DNA of 64,000 bases from Zasmidium citrigriseum (lineage: Eukaryota; Ascomycota; Dothideomycetes; Mycosphaerellales; Mycosphaerellaceae): contig NHNW01000044.1 in the NCBI GenBank assembly GCA_002786025.1, positions 62,001 to 126,000 on the forward strand. Direction: 5' to 3'. The notes under the pieces were generated by a model. It was not told the origin of the DNA, did not search any database, and worked only from the letters and a program-made list of their open reading frames with translations. Position 1 is the first letter of the stretch; each line of letters opens with the position of its first letter. Of this stretch, positions 51,170 through 61,268 are shown piece after piece. A program made the translations under genes and the position numbers.

Positions 51170-54165
51170 TGTATATAGACCTTATTACCGCCCTTCTTCG
51201 TAACTACCTTACTACCGCCGCTACTATTACCGCCCTTCTTTAACTCACCTTCTACGCTTCTTTAACGGGCTCTTATTATTACTACTCTAACTTATATTAT
51301 TATACTATCGAATTAACACCTCTATACTTACCGTCGCCGGTACTACCTTCGCCGCTACTACCGCCGCCGCCGGGGTAGCTACTTCTTCGTATATCGTCGC
51401 TTCTATAAGTACGGTAGGCTCGTATAATAGTAGAGGTATTAGAGTAGGTAGAGGGGGTAGAGGCGGTAGTATAGACGTCGTTATTAAAGGAGCCGGTTTC
51501 TTAAAAGGTAGAGGCTTAATAGATCGGTTAATAAAGCGATTCTAAGCTACTAGTATTAACTTAGCGGTAGGCCGGCCGTTATTAATCTAGTCCGTAATTG
51601 TAAGGGATAATATCGTATAGACGGCGTCGCTTATCTACCGTTAGAGCTATATAATAGCTTAATTTCGCTCTATAGCTGTTAACCCCTTAGAATCTTTAAA
51701 TCTAAACTATGTCTTATTCTATTCTTCGACAACTACTCGCGAGTAATTACGAAGGTTCCTTTATAGAGGGTCGTTACTTATTAAAGAGTCTACGGCTCCT
51801 TTACGTACGGCTTCGAGCTAGTCTAATATTAAATCTCGCCGTTACTAGTTAGGGTGTATAATAGTACTATTAACGCCTATATATCGAGCTACATATATAG
51901 CGGCCTACTTATTAGTAATAAGGACGCCGAAGAAGAAGTAGATACGCTATAAGTAGCGGCACGGAAGGTAGTATTAGTACTAGAAGAGGTAGAAGTACTA
52001 GGCTAGCAAAACTTTATTATATAAAGGCTAGAAATACTACTATAAAGGGGTGTATATCTTATACTCTAACTTAGCCGCCTTCTATTCTTACTTTATAGTA
52101 AACTAGGCGGCAAATAGTAAGTTATTAAACGTAGCGAGGCTAAAGGGGGTCTAGTAGTATATACCCTTTTTAAACTCTAAATCTAACTTCTTCTACGCCT
52201 TCTTATATTACTATAGATCGACGTAGAGCGTATAGAGCGCGGTACTAAGTAGACTATAGTAAACGATTTCCTACTTACCTTTATATACCTTATAGGTATT
52301 ATATAGACCCTCTAGCGGTAAGGTAGTCCGTACTTAAAGAAGAAGGGGAATCTTTTTATTAATATTAGCTCTTAACGCTATAGTCTACAAACTCGGTCTT
52401 ATATACCTTTAGACGAGCCTAATTTACCTATACCTTACTATCCTCGGACGGCTAATATTTCTTAAGATAAGTCGCCTTGTTAAAGCGGCCTATCGCTTTA
52501 TAAGCGTCGATAGCCTTCTATAGGCAGTTATAGCACTCTTCCTTAGTTTTAGCGTACTAAAGGGCGTTACTAAGGTAGCGAAGGACGACTAGGTAGTGCT
52601 TCTAAGGGAAGTGCTTCCGAAACACCTCTATAACGTATCTTTAATAAAGGAGTTGTTAGATACCGGTCTTCTAAAAGGCTCGTCGAATAGCTAGTTACTC
52701 GCTTAAAGAGTCGTCCGTAATACTATATCGAGGGCGCTACCGTAGAGCCTACTACCGAAGCCTAAGGAGGGCGGCTTCTATTAAGACTGCCTTCTAAAAC
52801 TCTAAAAGGAAGTGCCCTAAGGGGATCTAGGTGCCGAATCCGTCTCGTACTATAATCGTAAATAGGCTCTAAGCTAGCTCCGTCGTCTTATAGGTAGTAT
52901 CTATTAGAAATAGCTATAATTTAGTTAGTTTAGTCCTAGTTAAAGATAGTAGATACCGAAGGAGGTGTCGTCGGCGCGTAGCTACCGCGATTTTACGTAA
53001 CTTATATCTCTAATATCGCCGCTTTACAAGACTTTAATCTACTACCTTTCTATAAACATAACACCCCTCTTAATAACGTCGTCTATAGGTATAGCGATAT
53101 ATATAGCGAGGGTCTCGTTACCGCTAAGATCTACGTTAAAATACTACAAAAACTACGCTAGTTAGCCCTCCGAATTACCCTTTAGATCCGGCAACGCCCT
53201 TAGCTTATTCCTCGCCGTATTAACTACCGTCCGATTATAGTTTCTTATACTATTATAGTCTAGCGAGTCGATACTAACGGCGGCTAGCTTCTTATAGTAC
53301 TTATAGCCCTTTAACTAGATATAATAGAGCACTTCTTCGGCCGATAGGTTAGCCTCTAGTATTTCTTCGATAATAGCCTCTAGTCCGTTATAGGCGCCCC
53401 TTTGGTCTATCTACGATAGCGAGTAAGTATAATCCGTTTAGTTCTTAGTCCTCTTAACCCTTATACTAATAGGTACGGTATTAGTAGCTCTACTACTCGA
53501 ATACTTCTAGATTACTATAATTAACGATTTATAGTCCTAGTTATAGAAGTAACGAAGGCGCTCGCCTCTACCGCCGGCGTCCTTCTTACGGTTTCGATAT
53601 ACTATATTACGGTAGTACTAGTACATAAAACTAGTACGTTAAGTATAATCCTTCTTATAGCGGGTACTAGTAAACTACTTACTCGTTAGACTTGTTAAAG
53701 ACACCCTCTACGCCCTCCTTTAATAACTTACCGTTAACTCGTACACGTTCTCGATCTATAACTAGTACCTCTTAAACTCGGCTTCGTTATCGAACTCTAG
53801 CGGCTATAAGAGGTAGAAGAAGGTATTACGCTTCTTAGCGATATTAGAAGGAATATTATAAGCTATTATAGTAGTTAAAGAGGGTAGTTAAAGAGTAGTA
53901 AGTATTAAGAGGTAGTAAGGAGTTATTATCGAAGACAATAACGTACTTACTAGTAGTATATATATATAGCGAGGTAGGAAAAAGGTTTAATTATACGGCT
54001 AAAAATAGACTAATATCCCTAACGGTTATATAGCTACCCTATCTCGTTATACTTCCGAAGGCTAACGCTACCGAGCGCCTCTTTAATACTTATAGGAATC
54101 TAAGTCCACGCTAGCCCCCTCGGCGCTTCGCCGACGACTCCGTTATACTTTACTAATAGCTCCGG
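51170..54165. mobile_element. RIP-mutated repeat, about 3 kb, probable dead transposon
   Basis: The base pattern changes sharply at both ends. Within the block CA and TG dinucleotides are almost absent while TA is very common and CG is kept. In 51361-51600 I count no CA and one TG. This is the mark of repeat-induced point mutation (CA to TA on either strand), which acts on duplicated DNA in the sexual cycle. No frame of 60 codons remains. On the minus strand, about 53560-53800, one frame reads as protein broken mainly by TAG and TAA, as expected when TGG and CAG codons are RIPed (for example RYKKDYT, YYRNIVYRNRKKDAGGRGER). I cannot name the element class. Confidence 0.85.
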
Positions 54166-54232
54166 TGAAGCTGCTAAGTAAGCATGATTCGAGGAGGTGG
54201 ATTCTACTCGCTAAGCGGAGGTTTTCGCCCCG

Positions 54233-54273
54233 GCCACTAAATCGGACTCCCCTGGCCGTAGGACCCCCCATAT
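54233..54273 (+). repeat. Left terminal inverted repeat
   Basis: 41 nt arm, inverted copy of 54520-54560 with two mismatches. Confidence 0.85.
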
Positions 54274-54519
54274 CCTGCGTATCAGACTGTAACGCAAGTC
54301 CAGCTCCCACAAGCACTTTGACTTGAATTTGCCCAACTCTCTGAACTTGAACATGCCCCGCCGGCGAGGCGACCCTAGCTGAGAATCATTTGTGTAGTCG
54401 AAGCAAACCTGGGAGGGACCCAAGGTAGGAGGGGCCCCCCGAAGGGAGGGAGGATCTCTTAGGAGGGCCCAGGTGCAGCGGAGGGCTGGGGGGTGGGGAT
54501 TCTACGTATTGTACAGTCA

Positions 54520-54560
54520 ATATGGGGGGTCCTACGGCCATGGGGGTCCGATTTAGTGGC
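54520..54560 (-). repeat. Right terminal inverted repeat
   Basis: 41 nt arm, inverted copy of 54233-54273 with two mismatches. Confidence 0.85.
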
Positions 54561-54856
54561 GGGGGGTTTTCGCTGGTGCAAAGTCTTCCCAGCCCTTCGG
54601 CCGTCCTTCGCAGAATTCATCTACAGTGCACGCTACGAAAATCCTTTGGCACGGGACGTAGGCGTCAGGGTGACTGTGGTTCTCAAACGGTCGACCTCCA
54701 AGCGATGGCGCCGAAGACTCTTATACCGGTGGCATGTCCCTTTCTATTCTTATTGTCTGCGTCTCCCACGTTGTCTTCACACTTTCTCTTCCTGTCTATC
54801 CGCGCACTGCGCCGTCACTCCTTTAACCTCGGTCCTTACAGCATACATCTACGAAA

Positions 54857-55936
54857 ATGAAGACAGCCCACAACATTGCATATTGCGCCGCATCGGCTGG
54901 ACTCCTCGCACAAACCGCAAACGCCGCAGGCTTCGCAGGAGCCCAGACCGTTTCTCTCTACTGGGGCCAGAATAGCTATGGAAACGAGACGGGACAGTTT
55001 GCCCAGCAGTCTTTGGCGACGTACTGCTCCAACACCAACATCGATGTCATCCCAATGGCTTTCGTCACCAAAATCTCAACTGGCCTCGGCGGCCAACCCG
55101 AAGTGAACTACGCAAATTCCGGCAACACATGCGTCAAGTTCGCAGGCACAAACCTTTGGGATTGTCCGACTTACGCCGATGACATTAGAACTTGCCAACA
55201 GACCTACGGCAAGACGATTCTGGTTTCCATCGGCGGCCCTGCGTACAAGGAAGGCGGGTTCAAGGACCAGCAATCTGCGATCAATGCCGCAAACCTTCTC
55301 TGGAACATGTTTGGACCAGTCAACTCCTCCAGCAGTGCTCTGCGACCATTCCACGACGCTGTTGTCGACGGCTTCGACATTGACGTCGAGCAAAAGAACA
55401 ACTACTTCCGCGCATTCGGACTGCAGATGAAGACTTTGATGAACGCCGACAAGTCCAAGCCATACTACCTCACTGCCGCACCACAATGTCCATACCCAGA
55501 TGCCAACCTGGACCCCATGCTCAACGACCCACGAGGCGGTGTTCCCTTTGACGCGGTCTTCGTCCAGTTCTACAACAACCCCGGATGCGACCTTCGAAGC
55601 TTCACCACTGGAACTTCCACCCAGCAAAACTTCAACTTTCAGACCTGGCACAACTGGGCCACCTCCAAGTCCGCGAACAAGAACGTGAAGATCTTCCTCG
55701 GAGTGCCTGCGGGACCGACGGGAGGTGCTGGATACAAGACAGCTGCGCAGCTGAAGCCTATCATCAACTACTGCAAGGGATTCTCGAGCTTTGGTGGAGT
55801 GATGGCCTGGGATGCGTCGCAGGCGTATGCTAACAAGCCATTCTTGAACGATGTCAAGACTACCTTGAAGGCTGCGAAGACGAAGCGGTCTCGTCATGGA
55901 GGTTTTCTGCATAGCCATCTGCACCACGAGTCTTAG
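54857..55936 (+). CDS. Class III chitinase, GH18, secreted
   Basis: A 359-residue endochitinase. A signal peptide (IAYCAASAGLLAQTANA) precedes the GH18 barrel, which opens TVSLYWGQNSYGNETGQFAQ. The catalytic DxxDxDxE motif is DGFDIDVE at residues 171-178, so Glu178 is the expected acid/base. Other family marks are ILVSIGGPAYKEGGF, YYLTAAPQCPYPD, AVFVQFYNNPGC and FGGVMAWDASQAY. Class III (plant hevamine/yeast Cts1-like) enzymes act on the cell wall at separation or autolysis. After the barrel there is only a short basic, His-containing tail (KTKRSRHGGFLHSHLHH), with no chitin-binding domain and no GPI signal. Single exon; ATG at 54857 with AAAATGA context. It begins 283 bp from the MITE-like element, whose insertion may sit in its upstream region. 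Confidence 0.95.
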   Translation: MKTAHNIAYCAASAGLLAQTANAAGFAGAQTVSLYWGQNSYGNETGQFAQQSLATYCSNTNIDVIPMAFVTKISTGLGGQPEVNYANSGNTCVKFAGTNLWDCPTYADDIRTCQQTYGKTILVSIGGPAYKEGGFKDQQSAINAANLLWNMFGPVNSSSSALRPFHDAVVDGFDIDVEQKNNYFRAFGLQMKTLMNADKSKPYYLTAAPQCPYPDANLDPMLNDPRGGVPFDAVFVQFYNNPGCDLRSFTTGTSTQQNFNFQTWHNWATSKSANKNVKIFLGVPAGPTGGAGYKTAAQLKPIINYCKGFSSFGGVMAWDASQAYANKPFLNDVKTTLKAAKTKRSRHGGFLHSHLHHES

Positions 55937-56419
55937 GAGACTGTGAAGAAGAAGTCATTATGTATTGATACCCAAGAATCTTTCAGGCAAGAACACGGTT
56001 CCATTTCTATCTATTCAAATATTGAGAATACTGCTTACTAGTCCTTCTGGTGTTCGACAAAGACGCTCGCTGACAAAGGCACTCGCTACCACCCCGTCAC
56101 ATGCACGAGAACAAAACAAGCGCGGGGAAGACTGCCCCGAAGAGCACTTTGTGGCTTGAGGCAAGCGATCCTCTCCAGCGTATCGCGTACCGCGTCCCGG
56201 AAGTTCGGCACACCGAGATCGAATTTGGGGTTACCCCAGAGCGTGCCGTTGCATGTTGCATTCCAGTATAGGCAGCCACTGCGAGCCGTGGCGTTCGAGC
56301 GCCGAACTACAAATCCGGAGGCTTGGGACTTTGCGTCTTCCAAGAGCTTTCTCTTTCACCTACCTCTGAATCTTGGCACATACATCAACACATCTCGACT
56401 CACGTGCTATTCATTCATC
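55937..56419. other. Intergenic
   Basis: 483 bp between the chitinase and a small membrane protein gene. No feature seen. Confidence 0.3.
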
Positions 56420-56725
56420 ATGGGCGCTGCAAGCTGGGCCATTCCCGTCGGCATCCTCGCCGCTATTGTCGTCGTCGGCTTTGCGTTTGTCTGGTGGTGG
56501 TTCCCTCGTGCATGGAATCGGGGCAATAGAAAGGAGGAGGAAATCATCCACGAGTTGTCGACGCCGGAGAGAGAGGCTCAGAGAATTAAAAATCGGGAGA
56601 TTATCGAGAGGTTCACCAGGGCGAGGGCGATCGAGAGAGGAGAGATTGTCGATGCGGAGCCAGTGCCTGAGCCTACCACTGCCAAGGTCGGCTCTGAGGT
56701 CAGGGAGGGCGAGGTTGTACGATGA
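56420..56725 (+). CDS. Small single-pass membrane protein
   Basis: 101 residues from the ATG at 56420 (CATCATGGG). A single membrane helix (AIPVGILAAIVVVGFAFVWW) begins at residue 7. It is followed by a basic turn (PRAWNRGNRK) and a charged cytosolic helix (EEIIHELSTPEREAQRIKNR, EIIERFTRARAIERGEIVD). The charge pattern predicts the N-terminus outside or luminal and the tail in the cytosol. The frame is open upstream to 56156, but this ATG gives the clean membrane protein. I do not recognise a family. Confidence 0.6.
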   Translation: MGAASWAIPVGILAAIVVVGFAFVWWWFPRAWNRGNRKEEEIIHELSTPEREAQRIKNREIIERFTRARAIERGEIVDAEPVPEPTTAKVGSEVREGEVVR

Positions 56726-57320
56726 GGAGTTCGTGATCTGGAGACGCCGATGCAATGCGATGCAAGACACCTGCCCATCGCGCAGCATTACGACACACTT
56801 TCCTGACGACTCGCCTTGGACTAGACGTACGAGATCGGATCTGCAAGACTCCTCAACCACTTCGATTGGCCCCAAGCAACAACAAACATGAAAGCGCCGT
56901 CGACGGTCGTACATATTATGCAGTGCCAACACCACCACCACAGCAGCTCGAGCACTCACGATTCGCCATGGCTGCAGCTTGCTGTACAGCTACGCCGAAC
57001 GCCAAACCCCCCACACGTCCCTGCAATACCTGGATTGGGAAAGAACCTCCCCTATGCGAAGCAATACGGAAAGATTGTTATGGGCTCTTGCAGGCGCTGT
57101 GTGGTACGGCCCGTACCTCATTGGCTACGTAGCTCTTGCATGTGTGTGCTTCAGGAAGCTGCAACTTGAGCTGCCCTGGGTGACCGTGATGATCGTTGAG
57201 ACAGTGTCACAAGACGGGGACGTGTGGTGAAATACAAATGCTTCTTGCCTGCCTCAAGTGCTCTTCAGTTCTTCATTGACCAAATCTTAACGACAGCGAG
57301 ATACACCATCGAGCTTCAAG
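56726..57320. other. Intergenic
   Basis: 595 bp. A 58-codon frame from an ATG near 57054 has one hydrophobic helix but no other support, and was not accepted. Confidence 0.35.
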
Positions 57321-58472
57321 ATGTGTCGTTGGTTTGCCTACATCTCCCCTGCGGAGCCAACTCTGCTCTCTGACGTCCTCATCACTCCTGCCAATGCCAT
57401 CACCAAGCAGTGCTCTGAGCACTATCTGCCTTACCTTCTCCCGTGAGAGCAAACATCAGCCAAGCTTCAGTGCAGATCGATGCTGACTCTGTGGCAGACA
57501 CGGCGAGGAGAAAGAGTTGGACGATGCTCCAGACGCACTCCTGCGAATGCGTAATTCCCTTTTAAACATGGGTCAGTCAACATCATGTCCTCACCAGACC
57601 AGGCCGCTAAAATATCAACAGACGGCTTGGGAGTCGCCTGGTACACACCCTCCGCCTCCGCCTACACCAACAAGAAGGCGGGCATGCGGCCAGCGCTCTA
57701 CAAGTCGCAGTCCCCACCCACCAACGACTTCAACTTTCGCAGCCTGTGCGACAACACCGAATCCAACTGCCTCCTCTCCCACATCCGTGCAACCAGTGGC
57801 AGCGTCGTCACGCCCGTCAACAGCCACCCTTTCGTCTTCGGCCGTCACGCCTTCATGCACAATGGCGTGGTGTCCGACTTCACCCGCATTCGTCGTGACA
57901 TGAGCGACCTCATGGCGTACGACGCTTACGAAAATGTCCGCGGTGCTACGGACAGCGAGCATGCTGCGGGTTTGTACATGACCAATCTCTGCGGGGCTAA
58001 GAGCACCAAGGAGGATTGGGAGAAGACTTACAGTCTTGAGGAGATGAAGAATGCCTTGCAGAAGACCGTCGTCGACATTCTCACTTTACAGAACAAGCAC
58101 CTCGGATCCAAGAAGAGCCCCAACAGCCTCAACTTCTGCACCACCGATGGCGAGAAGATGGTCACTTGTCGTTTCCGGAACCATGCCTCGCAGCAGCCTC
58201 CTTCGCTGTACTGGAGCGAGTTCGCGGGCAGGACTTTGAACAGGAAGTATCCTGGCGATCCTGATGGACTCAGGGAAAACACTGATCAGACTACTGGGGA
58301 TGAAGAGAGAGTCGGCAAGCACACGATTGTGAGCAGCGAGCCGACGACGTACGATGAGAAGGAATGGCATCTGATCGGGAAGAATTGCATGTTACTTGTG
58401 GATGAGAAGGGGGTTGAGACGGAGGTGAAGTTGGAGTATGACGAGGGAACTTTGAATGCGGAGCAGCAGTGA
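57321..58472 (+). CDS. DUG3: Class II glutamine amidotransferase, Dug3-like
   Basis: A 348-residue Ntn hydrolase. Exons: 57321-57442, 57498-57571 and 57622-58472; introns of 55 nt (GTGAGA...GGCAG) and 50 nt (GTCAGT...AACAG), both in frame. After Met removal the N-terminal nucleophile is Cys2 (MCRWFAYISPAEPTLLSDVL). The GATase2 core follows: DGLGVAWYTPS (formed across the second splice), LLSHIRATSGSVVTPVNSHP and FMHNGVVSDF. In yeast, Dug3 with Dug2 degrades glutathione outside the gamma-glutamyl transpeptidase route. The C-terminal part (SSEPTTYDEKEWHLIGKNCM) is typical of the family. The Dug2 partner is not in this window. Confidence 0.9.
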
Positions 58473-58863
58473 AGTCCACTGTAAGCTCTCGGGAGGTTCT
58501 GCTAACTTACATATTTCGGGTGTATCTGGACGCAGTCGAGATAGGATCCATGGATTTAGGAAAAGTTATGACTTCACTTCGTCCAGCACAAAGCTACCAA
58601 GCTCTCATCGTCTCATGGCTCGATTGGATGCGACGTACTACGTGAACGAGGTTTGAGCCACGCGAGAGGTCTCATCGAAGTTGAGACCTCGACGAAGGCC
58701 ACTCAACCCATCCAAGACAGTCTGAGACAGGAGTCAGCCCATCAGACAGCCAGTCAACATCAAGGCATGCCAATACCCTCGCTCGAGAACCCGATACCTG
58801 ACTCCTTCAAAGCCCCATGACCACGATCCAATTCCCTAGAACCATCACGACAGCCGGCCTGCC
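58473..58863. other. Intergenic
   Basis: 391 bp between the amidotransferase gene and the dispersed J-domain gene. No feature seen. Confidence 0.3.
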
Positions 58864-59814
58864 ATGTCCTCCAAACCAGACTACTACGCCATCCTGCAAC
58901 TCCCCTCCACCGCCACAAAGAAACAAATCAACACCAACTACAAGCGCCTCGCCCTCGAGCGCCACCCCGACCGAAACGGAGGCTCCACAGCCGCCTTCCA
59001 ACTCCTCAATACCGCTTACTCCACCCTCAAAGACTCCAAACTACGCAGACTATACGATCGCGAACGTCTCAAGCCTCAAGTCAAGCACAACGCAGAACAT
59101 GCCAGGCTTGAAGCTGAGATTGAGGCTTTGAGGGAGGAGCAACGCCAATTAGTTCTGACGAATCTGGAGAATTGTGTTAAGGGGTTGAAGTTGACGCAGC
59201 AGCAAATCTGGGAGAGGGAGATTGCCGCATTGAACAGAAATATCAAGATCGATGTTTTGAAAGCAAATTTGGCGATGTGTAGGGTGAGGATGGATGATGA
59301 TGGTGGTGGGGAGGGAGCGCAGAGGGGGGAGTTTGTGGATGGGGAACGGGCGGGGGAGCGTGTTGAGCGGGTAGATAGAAGCCGGTCGATGCAGAGGGAA
59401 GTTGAGCTAGCGGAGAGGTCGAGGGCGAAGAGGAATGTTGAGGGAAACGAGCGGGAGAAACAAGGGCAGGGGTTTGTGAAGAAGGACAGTGTTACAGAGA
59501 GGGAGGAGTCGATGCAGAAGGAACTGGAGAGGGCGGAGAGGTTGAGGCGTGAGCAAGAGGCAAACAGGAATGGGAGAAGAAGGGAGAAGGACGTGAAGAA
59601 GGTCGAGCCTCAGCGACGGGAGTTGAGGGAGACGAGCCACGACAAGACGGCGGCCAAGCCCTGCGAGTATCGAGAAGTGATGTGGAAGATGCTTCATGGC
59701 GAACATGTTTGCGGACGATGTAGATGGACGACGCTAAAGTTGGCTTATCAATGTCCAATATGCGGGTTGGTTGTCTGTGGGAATTGTCTGGATACATTTG
59801 AGCTCCAGGGGTAG
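58864..59814 (+). CDS. Intronless J-domain coiled-coil protein with zinc finger (dispersed copy)
   Basis: A 316-residue single-exon relative of the array at 32.6-38 kb. The J domain has [38 protein letters not shown] and LLNTAYSTLKDSKLRRLYDR. The sequence runs through the point where the other copies carry their intron, without interruption. Next is a coiled coil (HARLEAEIEALREEQRQLVL), then a very charged stretch of Glu/Arg repeats (EREESMQKELERAERLRREQ). The last 50 residues have CGRC and CPICGLVVCGNC, matching the zinc finger of array member 1 (CSRC, CPGCEKVACAKC). It lies on the opposite strand to the array. Its stop is 32 bp from the stop of the converging epoxide hydrolase gene. It looks like a copy made through RNA, or an intron loss. 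Confidence 0.9.
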   Translation: MSSKPDYYAILQLPSTATKKQINTNYKRLALERHPDRNGGSTAAFQLLNTAYSTLKDSKLRRLYDRERLKPQVKHNAEHARLEAEIEALREEQRQLVLTNLENCVKGLKLTQQQIWEREIAALNRNIKIDVLKANLAMCRVRMDDDGGGEGAQRGEFVDGERAGERVERVDRSRSMQREVELAERSRAKRNVEGNEREKQGQGFVKKDSVTEREESMQKELERAERLRREQEANRNGRRREKDVKKVEPQRRELRETSHDKTAAKPCEYREVMWKMLHGEHVCGRCRWTTLKLAYQCPICGLVVCGNCLDTFELQG

Positions 59815-59846
59815 TTACTTCGGGAGCTGCACATACTACAATCATT

Positions 59847-61268
59847 TTATCCCTCCCAAAACTCGCCAATCTCCCTCAAGTCCCCAATCAGCGCCGGTGG
59901 ATTATCAAGTCCAGGGAAATGGCCCCCAAACTCATGATCTACCATAGCACATTCGTTAGCATCCATCATCGCTACCACCCCCATCAAAACAGATCTCACT
60001 TACTCCTATACATCACCAAATTCCCAACCCTCTCCACCCACTCCCTCGGCCAAAATCCCACATTCCACTTAAACACACTGAACAACATCGGCGCATCCGT
60101 CTCAGCTTTCGTATACACCGTCCGAAACCCTCCGGGGTTCTGGAAGTAGATAAATATCGAAGAGAGGAAGGTTTGTGTGAGGTAGTAGAGGGAGACGGAG
60201 CGAAGGATTTCGTTGTGGGTGATCACGGAGGGTGGTGTGCCGGCGAGGGGGTCGGACCCTGGATTTGTGGTTAGAGAGGGAGGGGAGAGGAGGGAGGGAG
60301 GCGGTACATTGGATGATTTTGCCGCCGATCCAGGAGAGTTGGCCGATGGGGGAGTCTTGGAGGGCGAGGCCGAGGGTGTTTGGCTACGTTGAAGGGGTGT
60401 GTTAGTAAGATTTCTGTATCAGGGGCTTGGAGCGGTATACTTCAGTGCTTTGCTCGACGAAATACCCATTTCCAGTCGCAGCCCACTGATTTGCCCGATC
60501 ATGTTCGAATTGCTCAAGGGGCGTGAGGGTGATGTTCTCAGCCTCAATCTGCTTCGTTGTAGGCGGGTAAAAGGGCAGGAAAGCAGCGTGTAGAGCTCGA
60601 CAGGTCTGAGTGTAGTTGGCGTAGAGACTATACGCAGGAGCAACGCCCCAATCCGTCCCAAAGACAGCGAACTTGTCATATCCAAGGGCTTTGGTCATGA
60701 GAGTGTTGTAGATGCGAGCTGTGTCGTCCGTCGTCCAGTTCGCTGGTGCTGAAGATGAGAAGGCGAAGCCTGGGAGCGAGGGGACGACGATGTGGAAAGA
60801 GACGGGTGTGCCAGAAGATGTCACCGCTCTCTGTGTCAGTGGCTCTATTACAGGGACGAACTCGAGAAAAGAGCCAGGCCAGCCATGAATCAGCATCAGC
60901 GGAATAGCGTCAGGATCTGAGGACTGCTCGTGGATGTAGTGGATTGTCTGCCCTTCAATCTCAGCAGTGAAGTGGTGGAATTGATTCATCTCTCTCTGTT
61001 CTTTGCTCCAGTCGAAGTCTGTTATCCACTGAGTTCGCAGATCGTTGAGGACTTTGGTGGAGATGCCAGCGGAGGTACCTAGGCCTGGGTATAGGGGCGA
61101 TTGTGGGAGTCTGATGTTCTTGGCGAGTCCGAGCATGCGTGGAACCCGGCTCTCCAGGTCAATGTGGAAGAGTCGAACATTGAATTGATCGTGTCCATGC
61201 TTCGGGGTTGTCGAGGCGCTCGATAGGGCCACGCTGAGGGCCAGCACGAGCAGGGAGAAGAGATCCAT
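59847..61268 (-). CDS. Secreted epoxide hydrolase with EHN domain
   Basis: A 416-residue enzyme of the microsomal-type epoxide hydrolase family. Exons: 60441-61268, 60308-60383, 60004-60258 and 59847-59938; introns of 57 nt (perfect TACTAAC), 49 nt and 65 nt, all in frame. A signal peptide (LFSLLVLALSVALSSAST) opens the protein. The epoxide hydrolase N-terminal domain follows, with WSKEQREMNQFHHF. The oxyanion motif is LIHGWPGSFLEF. The nucleophile is Asp206 in FGTDWGVAPA. The catalytic His lies in HEFGGHFPGLDNP in the last exon, and the spliced PNTLGLALQDSPIGQLSWI is typical. It may detoxify plant or fungal epoxides outside the cell or in the secretory path; the substrate is unknown. Confidence 0.93.

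Larger units (their letters stand above)
54220..54573. mobile_element. Inverted-repeat element (MITE-like), 336 bp, with 9 bp direct repeats
   Basis: Two 41 nt arms, 54233-54273 and 54520-54560, are inverted copies with 39 of 41 bases matching (GCCACTAAATCGGAC... at the outer ends). Directly outside lie identical 9 bp direct repeats GGTTTTCGC at 54220-54228 and 54565-54573, which look like target-site duplications. That makes the element about 336 bp (54229-54564). The interior of about 246 bp has no credible gene. A 9 bp duplication with long terminal repeats fits Mutator-like elements best; hAT (8 bp) is the alternative. It shows no RIP, unlike the repeat to its left. Confidence 0.8.

Noticed and set aside
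51151..54093. Weak inverted match CTTAGGCTTCCTAT / ATAGGAATCTAAG near the ends of the RIPed block
   Set aside because: It is short, has a gap, and lies inside the borders. In such biased sequence it can arise by chance, so I do not call it terminal repeats.
54211..54975. Frames sharing IWGVLRP.SDLVAG on opposite strands
   Set aside because: They are only the two translated arms of the inverted repeat, not genes.
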